In this document: positions 23,100-34,936 of the stretch, one piece after another
How the letters are laid out: each line of letters begins with the position of its first letter
Position numbering within the stretch: the first letter of the stretch is position 1
Assembly (NCBI GenBank): GCA_025506515.1
Contig: CM046451.1
Coordinates: 74,544,599-74,608,598, forward strand
Direction: 5' to 3'
Length of the DNA: 64,000 nucleotides
Source of the DNA: Flaveria trinervia
Lineage: Eukaryota; Streptophyta; Magnoliopsida; Asterales; Asteraceae
The notes under the pieces: model-generated
Databases searched by the model: none
What the model was told of the DNA's origin: nothing
Seen by the model: only the letters and a program-made list of their open reading frames with translations
Made by a program: the position numbers and the translations under genes

Positions 23100-25956
23100 T
23101 GTTGAAGAGCCCTGCAATAATAAACAATCAGTTAGTTTTAGAGACCCAAACCTTTTTGGTTTTGGGCCTGGTCTCATCAATAGATGGTAAACTAACAGGT
23201 TTATTTGAAACAACAGCCTGAGAGGAAGAAGATGGTGTAGAAGAGGAGTCCTTTGGCTTGGACCTCCTTTTCTGTGGTTTCAACATAGGAGCATCTAGTT
23301 GGTTAACTCTACCCAACAGATGTTGTACCATCATCACCAGCTGTGTCTGATTTGTGATAAAGCTTTCAGCTCATCAGACACATTGCTAGTGGAGTTTGAT
23401 AAGTTCCTATGTTGCACCTTTTTCTTTGAGCACCCTCAGCTGTCACCTGTTTAACCCCTTCCTTTTTGGATTTCTTTAAGGACTTAGGGTTACAGGATTT
23501 GATGTTGCTGATACAAATGTGGTTTAAACTCAGTTTTCATTTTTACCATTTTCTCATTAATTTCTTCCTTTTGTTTGAGTTTGGAACCTCTTTTGTACCA
23601 ACAATCATCTGTAAGATGATTGAACAATCCACATACTTCACATGGTTTTCTTCTTCATCTTAGGTTGATCATCAACTAAAGAAGGTGAAGCAACAGAAGA
23701 CTTGTTCTTCAATGCTTTGGAAGCATTGGTTGCTTTCTTGACTACCTCTTTAGTAGTCTTCAAACTCTTTCTACTACTGCCAGTTTCTTCTCTTCAGTAC
23801 TGACAGCAGTTGAAGTTTGAACTTCAGGTGTTAAATCCTGCTCTCTAGTCCTTTCAGGACCTTCAGGATTACTCCTGAGTTGATCAACTCATTAATCATG
23901 TGAATGTCAGCATTTGAACCATCAACATCAGCTGATAGGTTCAAAGAGGGCTTGATGCTGACTGCTACTTCTGATTGTGCTGTATCAGAAGGTAGATCAC
24001 ATGATGTGATGGATTGGTTATCACTCTCTCACCATCAGATTCTACCTCTGCTCTTGGGGTAAAATCTGTAGGTGGAGCATGTGATTGTAACCAATTCCAA
24101 ACTTCACATTTGAAGCAGATGCTTACTAAGAAGCATTTCAAAACCTTTGCATGATTGTACCGATCTATCACACTCGACCTGGGTAACTGCAAGGGTTTCT
24201 TTGAGATCTTTGTACTTCTCTAGAAGTACTTCTTCTCTAGCCTTATCATCAATTATTTGGCAATTCAGTTTATAAATCTCATCATTTTTATCTTTGAGCA
24301 CAAACTCAAACTCAGCTTTGTTTTGGAAATGTTGGTTCTAGCTTAATGTTCTTATTAATTAGAGCTACATTTGCTTCTCTATGGAAGCAATGCTGCTAGG
24401 CATGTTCAGAACATAATTTGGCTTTTGCCCAGAGGATACCTGTGATACCTGAGGTGTAGAGGCATTAGAAAATGAAGTATCACAGACTCCAAAGCCATAA
24501 GAGCTAGATTCCCAAAAGGACTGTCACCACCATGTTGACCAGCACCTAGAACAGAGACCCAGTTGATCATGACCAACATTCATCTGTCAACTTCTCCGTC
24601 ACAACTCCTGGGGTGAAGAAGCTGTGTTGTTGAGGTTGAGATTGTTGATGAGATTGGGAAGGCTGAGGTTCTGGTAGTGCATGAGATTGTGTTGCATAGG
24701 AAGACTTGAACTTGATTTGACTGTGGCATGTAATAACAAGGGTATGAATATGGCATTTGACCCTGAGGAACAAAATATGCCGGAGATTGTTGTTGATGGA
24801 TGATACTAAGGTGACAGGATGTTGCCCTCTATTGTTGACTATTGCCAGGAAAAGTCACAAAGGGTGCAGTGGAGTTAGATCCAGTTTGATCTACACTCTC
24901 TTGCAAAGTGTCCAAGCCTTTGGCATTTGTGGACACCTCAACTTGCTCTTGTCAAAACCAACTTTGGTTTTTGCCAGAGTGCCTGGGAATTTTCTTCCAG
25001 TTCTTTTATAGAACTTCTGAGATCTGATATTTATCAGGCCTTTGGCTCAAAATATCCATCTCTTCTAAGTCATCATCAGCAATCCCCTTGAGATCATCCA
25101 TAATGAAGCATAAATTGTCATTATTACACCCAGTAAACTGACCATCAATACTCACAAATGCAGAATCAGAAAGTGCTTGAAGAGAAATTAATATGCTCAT
25201 CATACTGGCATTCAGATGAAGCATATTCTGACTCATGACCCACAAGGCATGTTGCCTGGTACAAAGTCTTCAGTGAGCTTTCCAGATGAAGACAGCTTTC
25301 TCTTCTGTTCTATCTCTCTCTCAAATGTGAGCAGTTTCCCATGGAGTTGGGTGAGAGATAGTTTGTCCAAACTTGCACTGGAGCGTAGGACAATAGTAGA
25401 ATGTGTCCCATCTCTCAGGCAGTGATCTGAGAAATCTGTTATTCATCTGAATATTGGTGTATTCAAGTTTGACCATTTTTAGTTCAGAGATCAAACAAGA
25501 GAACCGCTCATATTGTTGAGTCAGTGTCTCACCCTTTCTATGAGAAAATGTCTCATATTGTTGGGCAAGAATTTCTCTATTATTGCCAAGACCTCATCTG
25601 TTTTCCAAATTGTTCTTCAAGGCATCCAGAGGTCATGGGCAGTTTCATGATGCATTAGCCCAGAATAGATTTCATTTGGCAGTGCCATGGCCAGAATTCC
25701 ATGGGCTTTTGCATCAATTTCAAGCAACTTCTTATCCTCATCTAGGTATTGCTCCCTCCTCTTCGGAACATTTGATTGGTTTCCAGGTTATTCACCATAG
25801 GCTTGTGTGGACCATGTACCACTGATGTCCAACACCCTGCGCTGTTAACAACGGTGAGGAGCATACGTCTTTGCCATATGTTATACTCATTCCTAACCAG
25901 CATTGTGGCTTGGTTGAGGAACCAGTATTGTGAGGATCATTGGAGGGAGTAGTCAT
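23100..25956 (-). pseudogene. Gag of element D, frameshifted
   Basis: The start at 25956 (MTTPSNDPHNTGSS) lies about 210 bases beyond the primer-binding site. A capsid-like part runs to about 24750, then a Q-rich segment (24700-24600), a coiled-coil-like stretch 24301-24104 and the zinc knuckle CEVCGLFNHLTDDC at 23642-23601, followed by a K-rich tail and an S-rich linker (23337-23128) before protease. The knuckle is CX2CX4HX4C with all four ligands present. At least six frameshifts or stops interrupt it. It aligns piece by piece with the gag remnant of A. Confidence 0.8.
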
Positions 25957-26168
25957 TTTCAGTTCAAAAACAATTTAGTTCAAGCTTTTAAAAATTTTAG
26001 ACAGACCACAACAAACTCAATGAGAACCAAGAAAAGATCTCAGAGAATGAGCAGAAATATAGAAAATTCAATCTCTATAACCGTTTCTTGCAAAAACAAA
26101 CTAATTCAATCAAATTAGATCTTGAATAGCAGTTTCAATGATCAATTATTAGATCGATCAATGATTAA

Positions 26169-26183
26169 CCTGCTCTGATACCA
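26169..26183 (-). other. Primer-binding site of D
   Basis: Minus-strand TGGTATCAGAGCAGG begins two bases after the 5' LTR end, matching the complement of initiator tRNA-Met. Confidence 0.9.
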
Positions 26184-26185
26184 TT

Positions 26186-27004
26186 TGACAGGATCAGCGA
26201 TCACAAGTTTGATGTATTAGGATACAAGGCAGCGTAATACAAAACGAATTAGACAATTGTAGCAAGCATCGATATTGTAACATTAAGAGCGCATACGGTT
26301 ATAGGGGAGAATATATATTTCTGATTTCAAGGAATGTTTATAGATGTAGAATATTTCTAATCAAATCATTCATTCATTCCGTCTCGTTCATCATCGTTAC
26401 AATAGTTGTCACTCCTTATATAGAGTGCAACAATCACTGCTGTTATCACGGAAAGTGACAACTGGCAGATCTAATACAAAAATAACTAATTCTTAACAAC
26501 TACTGAAATGTTCACAACTACTGAGAACATATCAGCGTGTTAAGTACAAAATATAAAACTACTGAAACTACAACGACTGAACACAAGCTCTTCAGTCGTT
26601 TACAAAAACTACTGAAACATAAAACTAATGAAACTAAAATATAAAACTACTGATATCACAACTACTGAAGAAGTACTCTTCCGCTGTTGTGACACAACTA
26701 CTGATGTTTCAGTACTTGATCTTCAGACTTTGACCGTCAGGTTTCATCAGCTGATGACTTCAGTAGATATCATCAGCTGATGTCTTCAGACTTTGTACAT
26801 CATTTGTTGTCTTCCACACTGTAACCTCTTCAGCTGTTGTACTTCAGTACTTTGGTCTCAGCTGTTGTGGTCTTCAGCACTTGATCTTCAGCTGTTGAAG
26901 TCTTCAGCACTTGTCAAACTACAGATGAGTCTTTCAGCAGTTGTTGTGATACCATGTGGGACTTAGAGGTTTTCTGATCTTGGCTCATTGGTTTTTTTCC
27001 AACA
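26186..27004 (-). repeat. 5' LTR of D (819 bp)
   Basis: Pairs with 14751-15596 and has TG...CA termini. TATA box (minus) at 26415-26422. U3 repeats are shortened relative to the other LTR, explaining part of the 27-bp length difference. Confidence 0.92.
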
Positions 27005-27787
27005 AATAATAACACACCAATTTAGAAATGGGTTTTCTAAATAATTGCATAATGAGATGTGATCAACTTATTAGGATATTTTGTTCAAGATTTATCTATT
27101 GTGTATTTAAGGTTAGTTAGATAACATTAATAATAAAAGAGTGTATAAGTTATACAATTAAAAGTTAATTGTACAACTTATAAGGACTAGTTTTATAAAA
27201 TTGTTTGATTAAGTTTTGGGGGAAAACTTTTATTTGGAGTTTCGGCCGCCCCTCTCCTATGAAGTTCTTTTACTTCTTGTAACCATAACATTAATAACTA
27301 GTCCAACACTCAGACATCTCTCCTTTTCATACATGCAAGACATAAGTTAGAAGCTCCATTCTCTCTCAAAACTCTCGAGTTCCAGCAGTTTTGGAGAGGT
27401 ATTGGAGTCATTTGGTGTTTCATCTCCCTAGCAATAAGAGGTGTTTGCAAGTTAGCTTGGGATATACAGCTTGAGGGGTCCTTTCCTTGGAGCCTTGGCC
27501 GAGTTTTGAGCATCTAACATCCCATTCTTGTCGACTATAATGCTGTTGAAAGGTAGTTTTTTTCACAGCTCATTGTAGCTGTGATTTTACATACATTTAC
27601 ATATGTTCATAGCTTGCTTATTCACATATAATGATCCTTTGATTTTGGGTTTGTTTTATACATATATATGTCACCATAAGAACATGAAATTTCAGTTTTA
27701 TAATCATGTTTCAAAATATATATCCGCTGCATTTTTCAGAAAGTTTAAGAGGTTAAACTTTGATTTTATCTTCTAACACACCCTTCA
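27005..27787 (+). repeat. 5' LTR of C, second part
   Basis: Starts with the duplicated AATAA, aligns with 34134-34931 and ends CCCTTCA. Contains TTCGGCCGCCC and AT-rich tracts also present in the 3' LTR. Confidence 0.9.
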
Positions 27788-27788
27788 A

Positions 27789-27802
27789 TGGCATCAAGAG
27801 CC
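27789..27802 (+). other. Primer-binding site of C
   Basis: TGGCATCAAGAGCC begins two bases after the LTR, a slightly diverged match to the initiator tRNA-Met complement. Confidence 0.75.
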
Positions 27803-29229
27803 GGTTATGTGGATAGCTTGCTTGTTCTTGTCCTTTAAAAATGGATTTCAAAGGATGTTTATCAACTCATTAGAGGCTGTTTTGGTTGATTCAATAAACC
27901 CATGTCTTTCAAAGTTATATCTTCATGCTTATGATTAAACTTTGAAAGATAGGAATGTCATTTGGTTGATGTGTTTGGTTGTTGTTTGTTTGGACAAACA
28001 AACCTAATTTCAATTTATGTTGGCTGAAAATTTGGGGTTTGAGGGGATTTATTTTGTTTATTGTATGATGTTTGTATTTGTTCATTTGATAGTGCATAAC
28101 CTAGCTTAGACCTTGTGTTGTTTGGTTTGAAAGAATGTATTTATTGATTATATTCATTCAATTGGGTTGTAAAGTTTTGTGCTTGTAATTTATCTATTTA
28201 TTCATTAGGATGTAATAATAGATTACGAGTATTTTACTTTTACTAGAAAATATGTATTAGGATATATATTTTGTAAAAGAAGATGCTAGGAAGGAAGCAC
28301 AAAAGGTAGACACAAAGTGGACTTGAAGCATACGGATGCGACATCAAGTGGGAGATCCATTGTAATCTCTATTTTGTGTTTTTTGGTAACCCTTAGCAAA
28401 GACAAATGACCACACTTGTGATGGCAAACAAGTGTGGTCACAATAGTAGCTATGGTTATGCACATGTGGTTGTTTATATTATGCTTGTTTGATGGTGATT
28501 TTGTGAATGATTATGTGATATTTGGATATGATAACAATCTTAATAAAAATGATCTTAACAAGCTAATATAAAAATGGTTCTTAATCATTAAGTGTTAATA
28601 AATGGTTATAAAAGGATTAATGATTTCATAATAAAATGGGTTTTATTAAAAGAACCATAGAGTACCAAGTATTTGTAAGCATGCAATTACAAGGTACATA
28701 GAGTTTTCTAAACTAGAATTATGAAATCTCTAAATATTTTAAAACGAGATCAACACCGTCTTTTTACACAACACTTGAGTCACTTGGGAACTCTTAGTGG
28801 GATAAAGGTCACCTAACCATTTTGAGGGAACTTGTGATTTGAGGTGAGAATGACTTATTTATGGGATAAAGGTCACCTAACCACTTATTTTCTCAAACTC
28901 ACACGTGGATATAAGTAGGGTGTCTTGATTTGCAAACCATGTCAAATGGATCACCTACGATGTGGTTTCCAAATGGTGTTGATGGGATAAACATGCCGAC
29001 TTTACATATGATGTTTCAAGTCGATCCCATATCTCTAGAAGTTGCAAATGGTTGCAATCGTCAATCGTTGACCACCTTATTAATTTAAATCGTGGGATAA
29101 AGGTCACCTAACCACAATTTAAATGTAATGTTGGATTCTAGATTTTAATATAAAATGGCCATAAAAGGTATTTATTATTAAAGTAGCAATATCAAAAATA
29201 CTAAAATAGATCTTTGTTAAATTTTGTAG
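27803..29229 (+). other. Leader of C with three 20-bp direct repeats
   Basis: About 1.4 kb with no gene-like frame before gag. GGGATAAAGGTCACCTAACC occurs three times, at 28799-28818, 28863-28882 and 29094-29113, and a shortened GGGATAAA occurs near 28984. The packaging signal is expected in this region, but no structure is proven. Confidence 0.6.
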
Positions 29230-30120
29230 ATGGCCACCAATGATGATAATCATGAAAATTCATCCGCGTCCGCCCAATCATTACGAGCGATTCGCCAAAA
29301 GGAACGTATAAATCATAACAATTTCATTGATTGGTATCGAAACTTGAGAATCGTTCTCAAGCAAGAGAGACGATCATATATTTTAGACGACCCTATCCCC
29401 GATCAACCTACTGAGGATGAGGAGGAGGCCTATAACGATTGGCTGAAGTACACCGAGGACTCCGTCCAAGTGTCTTGCTCATGCTGGCGAGCATGACTCC
29501 GGATCTACAAAAGGAGTATGAACATGATGGAGCTTATGACATGATAACCCAACTGAAGGAAACGTTCCAACTGCAAGCGAGGGTTGAGCGCTTCGAAATG
29601 GTTCGAGCACTCCATGCATGTCGTATGGACGACAACCAATCAGTTTTATCTTATGTACTTAAGATGAAAAGCCACATTGACCACCTCGAAAGGCTTAATT
29701 GTCCTATCTCAAAGAAATTGGCCACGGATTTGATCCTCAATGGCCTTACCAAGAAGTTCGAGACATTCGTGTTGAACTACAACATGAATGCTTGGGACAA
29801 AAGCATTGGTGAGCTTCACTCAATGCTCAAAACGGCCGAGGCGGCCATGGGTAAAAGGGTTTTACCGTTCTCACCATCAATGAAGGTGGGAACAAGAAAA
29901 GGCCTCATCCCACACCCAAGGCAAAGGTTGCCAAGGGCAAGGGACCCGTATGGGGGAAGGGGTGGTAAGGGTGCTACCCAAACCACAGGAGAAGAGGCAA
30001 AAGGTTGCTACTAATGACCCATGCTTCAAGTGTGGGGAGATTGGACATTAGGCAAGAAATTGTCATGTCCATCTGCAAGAGTTGAAAGCAAAGAGGGATG
30101 CTGGGCAACCACAGGTACAA
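29230..30120 (+). pseudogene. Gag of element C, one frameshift and one stop
   Basis: Starts MATNDDNHENSSASAQ at 29230. The first 85 codons (with NFIDWYRNLRIVLKQE) end in a frameshift near 29470 and continue in the frame of 29439-30014 (YDMITQLKETFQLQARVERFE, YVLKMKSHIDHLERL), a capsid domain of the UBN2/Copia gag type. A zinc knuckle CFKCGEIGH-stop-ARNC lies at about 30027-30068; its TAG replaces what is usually W. A further frameshift precedes the knuckle. Nearly intact apart from these changes. Confidence 0.85.
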
Positions 30121-33100
30121 TATACATGATCCATATTGATTTAAACATGACATCCTCTAACACATGTGTATTAGATACCGGATGTGGAACTCACATTTGC
30201 AATTTGTTGTAGGGTTTCAAAAGAAGCTGTAACTTCAACAAAGGGGATGTTAGCCTCTACATGGGCAATGGGGCTAAAGTTCAAGTTGAAGCCCGTGGTG
30301 ACTACATCTTGAAACTTCCAAATGGTTTGGAAGTAATTTTGAACATTGTTTTGTATGCTCCTAGTTTGACTAGGAATATTATTTCTGTAGCCCTATTAAA
30401 ACAATTTGGATATGTATTATCATTTGTTGAAAAAGATATTCATGTTTCTTTAAATGATATGTTCTACTTTAAAGCTATTCCCATTAATGGTATTTATGAA
30501 TTGGTTCATGAAAATTCTTTAAATATTTCATTGTACCAAACTAGCACCAAGAAACAGAAGTTGGATTTGAGTGATACCTATCTTTGGCATTGTCGTCTTG
30601 GTCATATAAACAAGAAACGTATACAAACACTTCAATAGAATGGTCTTTTAAAAAAAATGAATGTGATTCATTTGATGTATGTGAATCTTGTTTACAAGGA
30701 AAAATGACTAAGCCAACCTTTAGTGGAACTAACAAAAGGGCAAAAGATTTATTAGGATCATACATTCGGATGTATGTGGTCCTTTTAAGCCAATGACTAG
30801 GAATGGTGAAAGATACTTCATTACCTTTACCGACGATTATAGTCGCTATGGGTATGTGTACCTGTTAAGACACAAGGATGAAGGTTTTGAAATGTTCAAG
30901 ATCTTTCAAAATGAAGTACAAAATCAACTCAACAAGTCGATTAAAGTTCTCCGCACCGATAGAAGAGGTGAATACCTAAGTGACGATTTTCAAGATCATC
31001 TTAGGAGTTGTGGATTGTCTCACAACTCACTCCACCTGGAACACCACAACATAATGGTGTGTCTGAGAGGAGGAATCGAACCTTATTGGATATGGTCCGA
31101 TCTATGATGGCTTGAAGCATATTACCTCTATCATTTTGGGGTTTCGCTTTGCTCTCCGCAGCCCGTATTCTAAATATGGCCCCAAACAAAAAGGTGGAAA
31201 GGACACCTTTTGAGATATGGCATGGAAGAGTTCCATCCCTATCATACTTAAGGGTCTGGGGTTGTGAGGCTTATGTTAAGACTCCCACCCCAAACAAATT
31301 GGAAGTCCGATCCACCAAGTGCGTCTTTGTTGGATATCCTAGAGATTCTATGGGATATTATTTCTATGATCCATTAGAACAAAAGGTGCTTGTTGCCAGA
31401 AAGGGTGAGTTCTTAGAAGCCAAGTTCCTTATGAAAGAATCTAGCAGTAGAACAATGGATCTTGAGGAGGATCAAGAACCACAACCTGATGCACGTTTGG
31501 TTGAAACTAGCATTCAACATGAGGATGTTGAAGATGATCAAGTGGTTGATCAATACACACAAAACGTTCGTAGAAGTGGTAGAACTAGTAATCCACCTGA
31601 AAGATACGAATTTTTCATGGATGGATGCTATGTGGTAGATTCAGATGAACCAACCACATACCATGATGCAATGTCCAATTCGGATTATGACAAATGGCTC
31701 GAGGCCATGAGCGTTAAGATGCAATCCATGCATGACAATCAAGTATGGGACTTGGTTGTACCACCTCTTAACTCCAAAGTAGTTGGAAGTAAGTGGGTTT
31801 TCAAGAAGAAAACCGATATGCATGGAAACTTGGATACTTATAAGGCTAGACTTGTAGCAAAAGGTTTCACTCAAATTCAAGGAGTTGATTATGATGAAAC
31901 CGTCTCACCTGTTGCGATGCTAAAGTCTATAAGGATATTGTTTGCCAAGCTGCTCATTATGATTATGAGATTTGGTAAATGGATGTCAAAACCACTTTCC
32001 TAAATGGATATCTTGAGGAAGATGTCTATATGGTTCATCCTGAAGGTTTTGTCGATCCAAAACATCCTAATAAAGTATGCAAGTTAAAGAAATCAATCTA
32101 TGGATTGAAACAAGCATCGAGAAGTTGGAATCACCATTTTGATGAAGAAGTAATCAAATTTGGATTCATCAAGAACGCTGATGAAGCTTGTGTATATAAG
32201 AAAGCTAGTGGGAGCATCATCACTTTCCTAGTATTATATATTGATGACATACTACTATCTGGAAATGACATTCCAACCTTGGAAAGTGTAAAAACCTGGC
32301 TTGGAAGTTGTTTTTTCAATCAAGGTTCTTGGTGAAGCCGCCTATATTCTGGGAATTAAGATTTATAGGGATAGATCAAGGCGATTGATTGGTTTAAATC
32401 AAAGTGCATACATTGATAAAGTCTTGAAAAGGTTCAAGATGGAGAACTCTAAGAAAGGTACGGTACCTGTTCAAAGAGGAATGATATTGAGTACAACTCA
32501 ATGTCCTAGCTCAAAGGATGAGCAAGATAAAATGAAGGCAATCCCATACTCATAAGCTATTGGATCCATCATGTATGCAATGATATGCACTCGGTCAGAC
32601 ATGTCATGCACCTTAAGCATGACAAGCCGATACCAGCAAAATCCTGGAAACAGTCATTGGATGGCTGTTAAGAACATACTTAAGTACCTAAGGACAAAAG
32701 ATATGTTCCTAATCTATGGATCTGGTGATGAGGAACTCGTTGTAAAAGGTTACACGGATGCGAGTTTCCAAACCGGTCGTGATGATTCACGGTCACAATC
32801 GGGATATATTTTCATTCTGAATGGCGGAGCCGTCTCTTGGAAGAGCTCCAAACAGGATGTGGTGGCTCTATCAACTACAGAATCAGAATACGTCGTCGCC
32901 TCATTGGCAGCTCAAGAAGTTGCATGGTTGAAGAAATTCATTGCCGATCTAGTGTTTTCCCTTCCATTCAGGACCCCCTAGATATCTTTTGTGATAACGA
33001 GGGTGCGATTGCCCAAATCAAGGAACCTCGTGCTCATCAAAAGACTAGGCACATTGAGCGGAGATTCAACTACATACGAGATGAAGTTGAAAAGGGAAAG

Positions 33101-33226
33101 ATATGTATTCGCAAAATTCACACCGATCAAAACATTGCGGATCGTCTCACGAAGCTCCTTGAAAAGGCAAAGCATGAAGGTCATACTTGTGCCATGGGAC
33201 TTCGATATTCTAGTGATTGGATTTGA
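30121..33226 (+). pseudogene. Pol of element C: PR-INT-RT-RNase H, several breaks
   Basis: The protease motif VLDTGCGTHICN is at about 30171-30206. The GAG-pre-integrase region runs to 30640 (LWHCRLGHINKKR). The integrase core has TDDYSRYGYVY near 30830 and RTDRRGEYLS near 30950, then a frameshift. In the next frame HNGVSERRNRT keeps the catalytic E (about 31045-31080). Reverse transcriptase occupies 31149-32555, with [12 protein letters not shown] near 32240, so YxDD is intact. RNase H and C-terminus are 32571-33226 (STTESEYVVASLAAQE; DIFCDNEGAIAQ; RLTKLLEKAKHEGH). Stops or shifts fall near 31110, 31980, 32320, 32555 and 32960. The codon-level conservation suggests a fairly recent insertion. 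Confidence 0.88.
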
Positions 33227-34000
33227 TCTGTAATATTGTATTTGGATATGTGGAACCTTTTATTATTTAATAAAATTATTTGGTTATAATTTTTCAATTA
33301 ATGTTCCAATTTAGCATGTTTAATCCATGAGCAAATTGTTTACTCTAAATGTCCGTAGTCCTTCAGACTTGTGGGAACAAGTGTGAGGGTAAGATTATTA
33401 TGAACTTGGATTGGTTGATATTCATAAGGATGAATATAGAGCAATGGGTTGCTACCAAGGTTCATAGATATTTGTGGGATACAAATATTGGACTAACCCG
33501 CATCTCAAATTTTACTACATGGAATCTTATTGATTGATCATAAGTAATGTTGAGTAAAGGTGAATATCATTTGGTATCCTCAGACCTGAGATACATATTG
33601 GGTTTTGATATTCACCAAGTGTCATACCTTGATCTGGTTATCCGCTATTCTGAAATAATGGACAGTACATGAGACAATGTTCAGGTGTGACACAAGGTGA
33701 TTGTGAGAAATATATGTAGTCATGATAGGATTTGTTCCTCTTATTTGTTGAGAGTTAGATGTCTAAGGCCTGGATAAGTTAAATCAACAAGGAATGATCA
33801 CTCTTTGTCCTTGGATTTAACATGACATCTGTAACAAAAGGATAGATGATTAATTCACCTAAATCATTTCAAGTAGGATACTTTAATGGGATGATGTTAT
33901 TGAATGGCTATAAGTCATGCGTATTAAGGGTAGTAAACCGTTGTTAGGCAGTATTTACTACTTGCATCAATCTTCTATGAATCTTGTGCAAGTGGGAGAT
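33227..34000 (+). other. 3' noncoding region and polypurine tract of C
   Basis: No gene-like frame. It ends in AAGTGGGAGAT (33990-34000) immediately before the LTR, the usual Copia-type polypurine tract for plus-strand priming. Confidence 0.75.
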
Positions 34001-34931
34001 TGTTGGATTCTATATGCCCAAGACACATAGAACATTGATGCGGTTAGTATGTCATGATCCAAGTCGGGTTATACCCAATAACAAGCTTTCTAATCACCGA
34101 CAATTATTCAATTGATGATATGATCTTGCAATTAAATAATAACACCAAATTTAGAAAATGGGTTTTCTAAATAAGTTGCATATGAGATGGAACAACTTAT
34201 TAGGATATTTTGTTCAAGAATATTACTTAGTGTTATTTAAGTTAGTTAGATAACATTAAATAATAAAAGAGTGTATAAGTTATACAATTAAAAGTTAATT
34301 GTACAACTTATAAGGGACTAGTTTTATAAAATTGTTTGTTAAGTTTTGGGGGAAAAACTTTTATTTGGAGTTTCGGCCGCCCCCTTCTCCTATGAGAGTT
34401 CTTTTACTTTCTTGTAAACCATAACTTTAATAACTAGTCCAACACTCAAGACATCTCTCCTTTTCATACATGCATGACACAAGTTAGAAGCTCCAATCTC
34501 TCTCTTAAAAATCTTGAGTTCCAGCAGTGTTTGGAGAGGTATTGGAGTCATTTTGGTGTTCATCTACCTAGCAATAAGAGGTGTTTGCAAGTTAGCTGGG
34601 GTATACAAACTTGAGGGGTCCTTTGCTTGGAGCCTTGGCTGAGTTTTGAGCATCTAACATCCCATTCTTGGTCGACTATTAAGCTGTTGAAAGGTAGTTT
34701 TTTTTTCACAACTCATTGTAGCTGTGATTTTACATACATTTACATATGTTTCATAGCTTGCTTATTCATATATAATGATCCTTTGATTTTGGGTTTGTTT
34801 TATACATATATATGTCACCATAAGAACATGAAATTTCAGTTTTATAATCATGTTTCAAAATATATATCCGTTGTGTCTTTCAGAAAGTTTAAGAGGTTAA
34901 ACTTTGATTTTATCTTCTAACAAACCCTTCA
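34001..34931 (+). repeat. 3' LTR of C (931 bp)
   Basis: TGTTGGATTC...AACCCTTCA. It preserves the empty site (GCAATTAAATAATAACACC near 34130-34148) where D landed in the 5' LTR copy. Confidence 0.92.
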
Positions 34932-34936
34932 GGTTG

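Larger units (their letters stand above)
14751..27004 (-). mobile_element. Element D: complete-length SIRE/Maximus-like Ty1-copia element (12254 bp)
   Basis: Minus-strand element with two LTRs (26186-27004 upstream, 14751-15596 downstream), primer-binding site, gag, pol, repeat array, aORF and polypurine tract. It is flanked by a perfect AATAA duplication (14746-14750 and 27005-27009), and the undisturbed site in C's 3' LTR reads AATTAAATAATAACACC. Termini are TGTTGG...CTGTCA. It is the innermost insertion of the main nest. All coding regions are interrupted, though indel-type sequence error may contribute. Confidence 0.95.
14613..34931 (+). mobile_element. Element C: Ty1-copia retrotransposon, interrupted by D
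   Basis: LTRs start TGTTGGATTCTATATGCCC and end CCCTTCA. The 5' LTR is split by D (14613-14750 and 27005-27787); the 3' LTR is 34001-34931. Between them are a primer-binding site, a 1.4-kb leader, gag, pol in Copia order, a 770-bp 3' noncoding stretch and a polypurine tract. Flanks are GGCTG (14608-14612) and GGTTG (34932-34936), a 5-bp target duplication with one C/T difference. Without D it is about 8.06 kb. The insertion lies four bases after the first base of B's gag codon 2. Confidence 0.92.
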
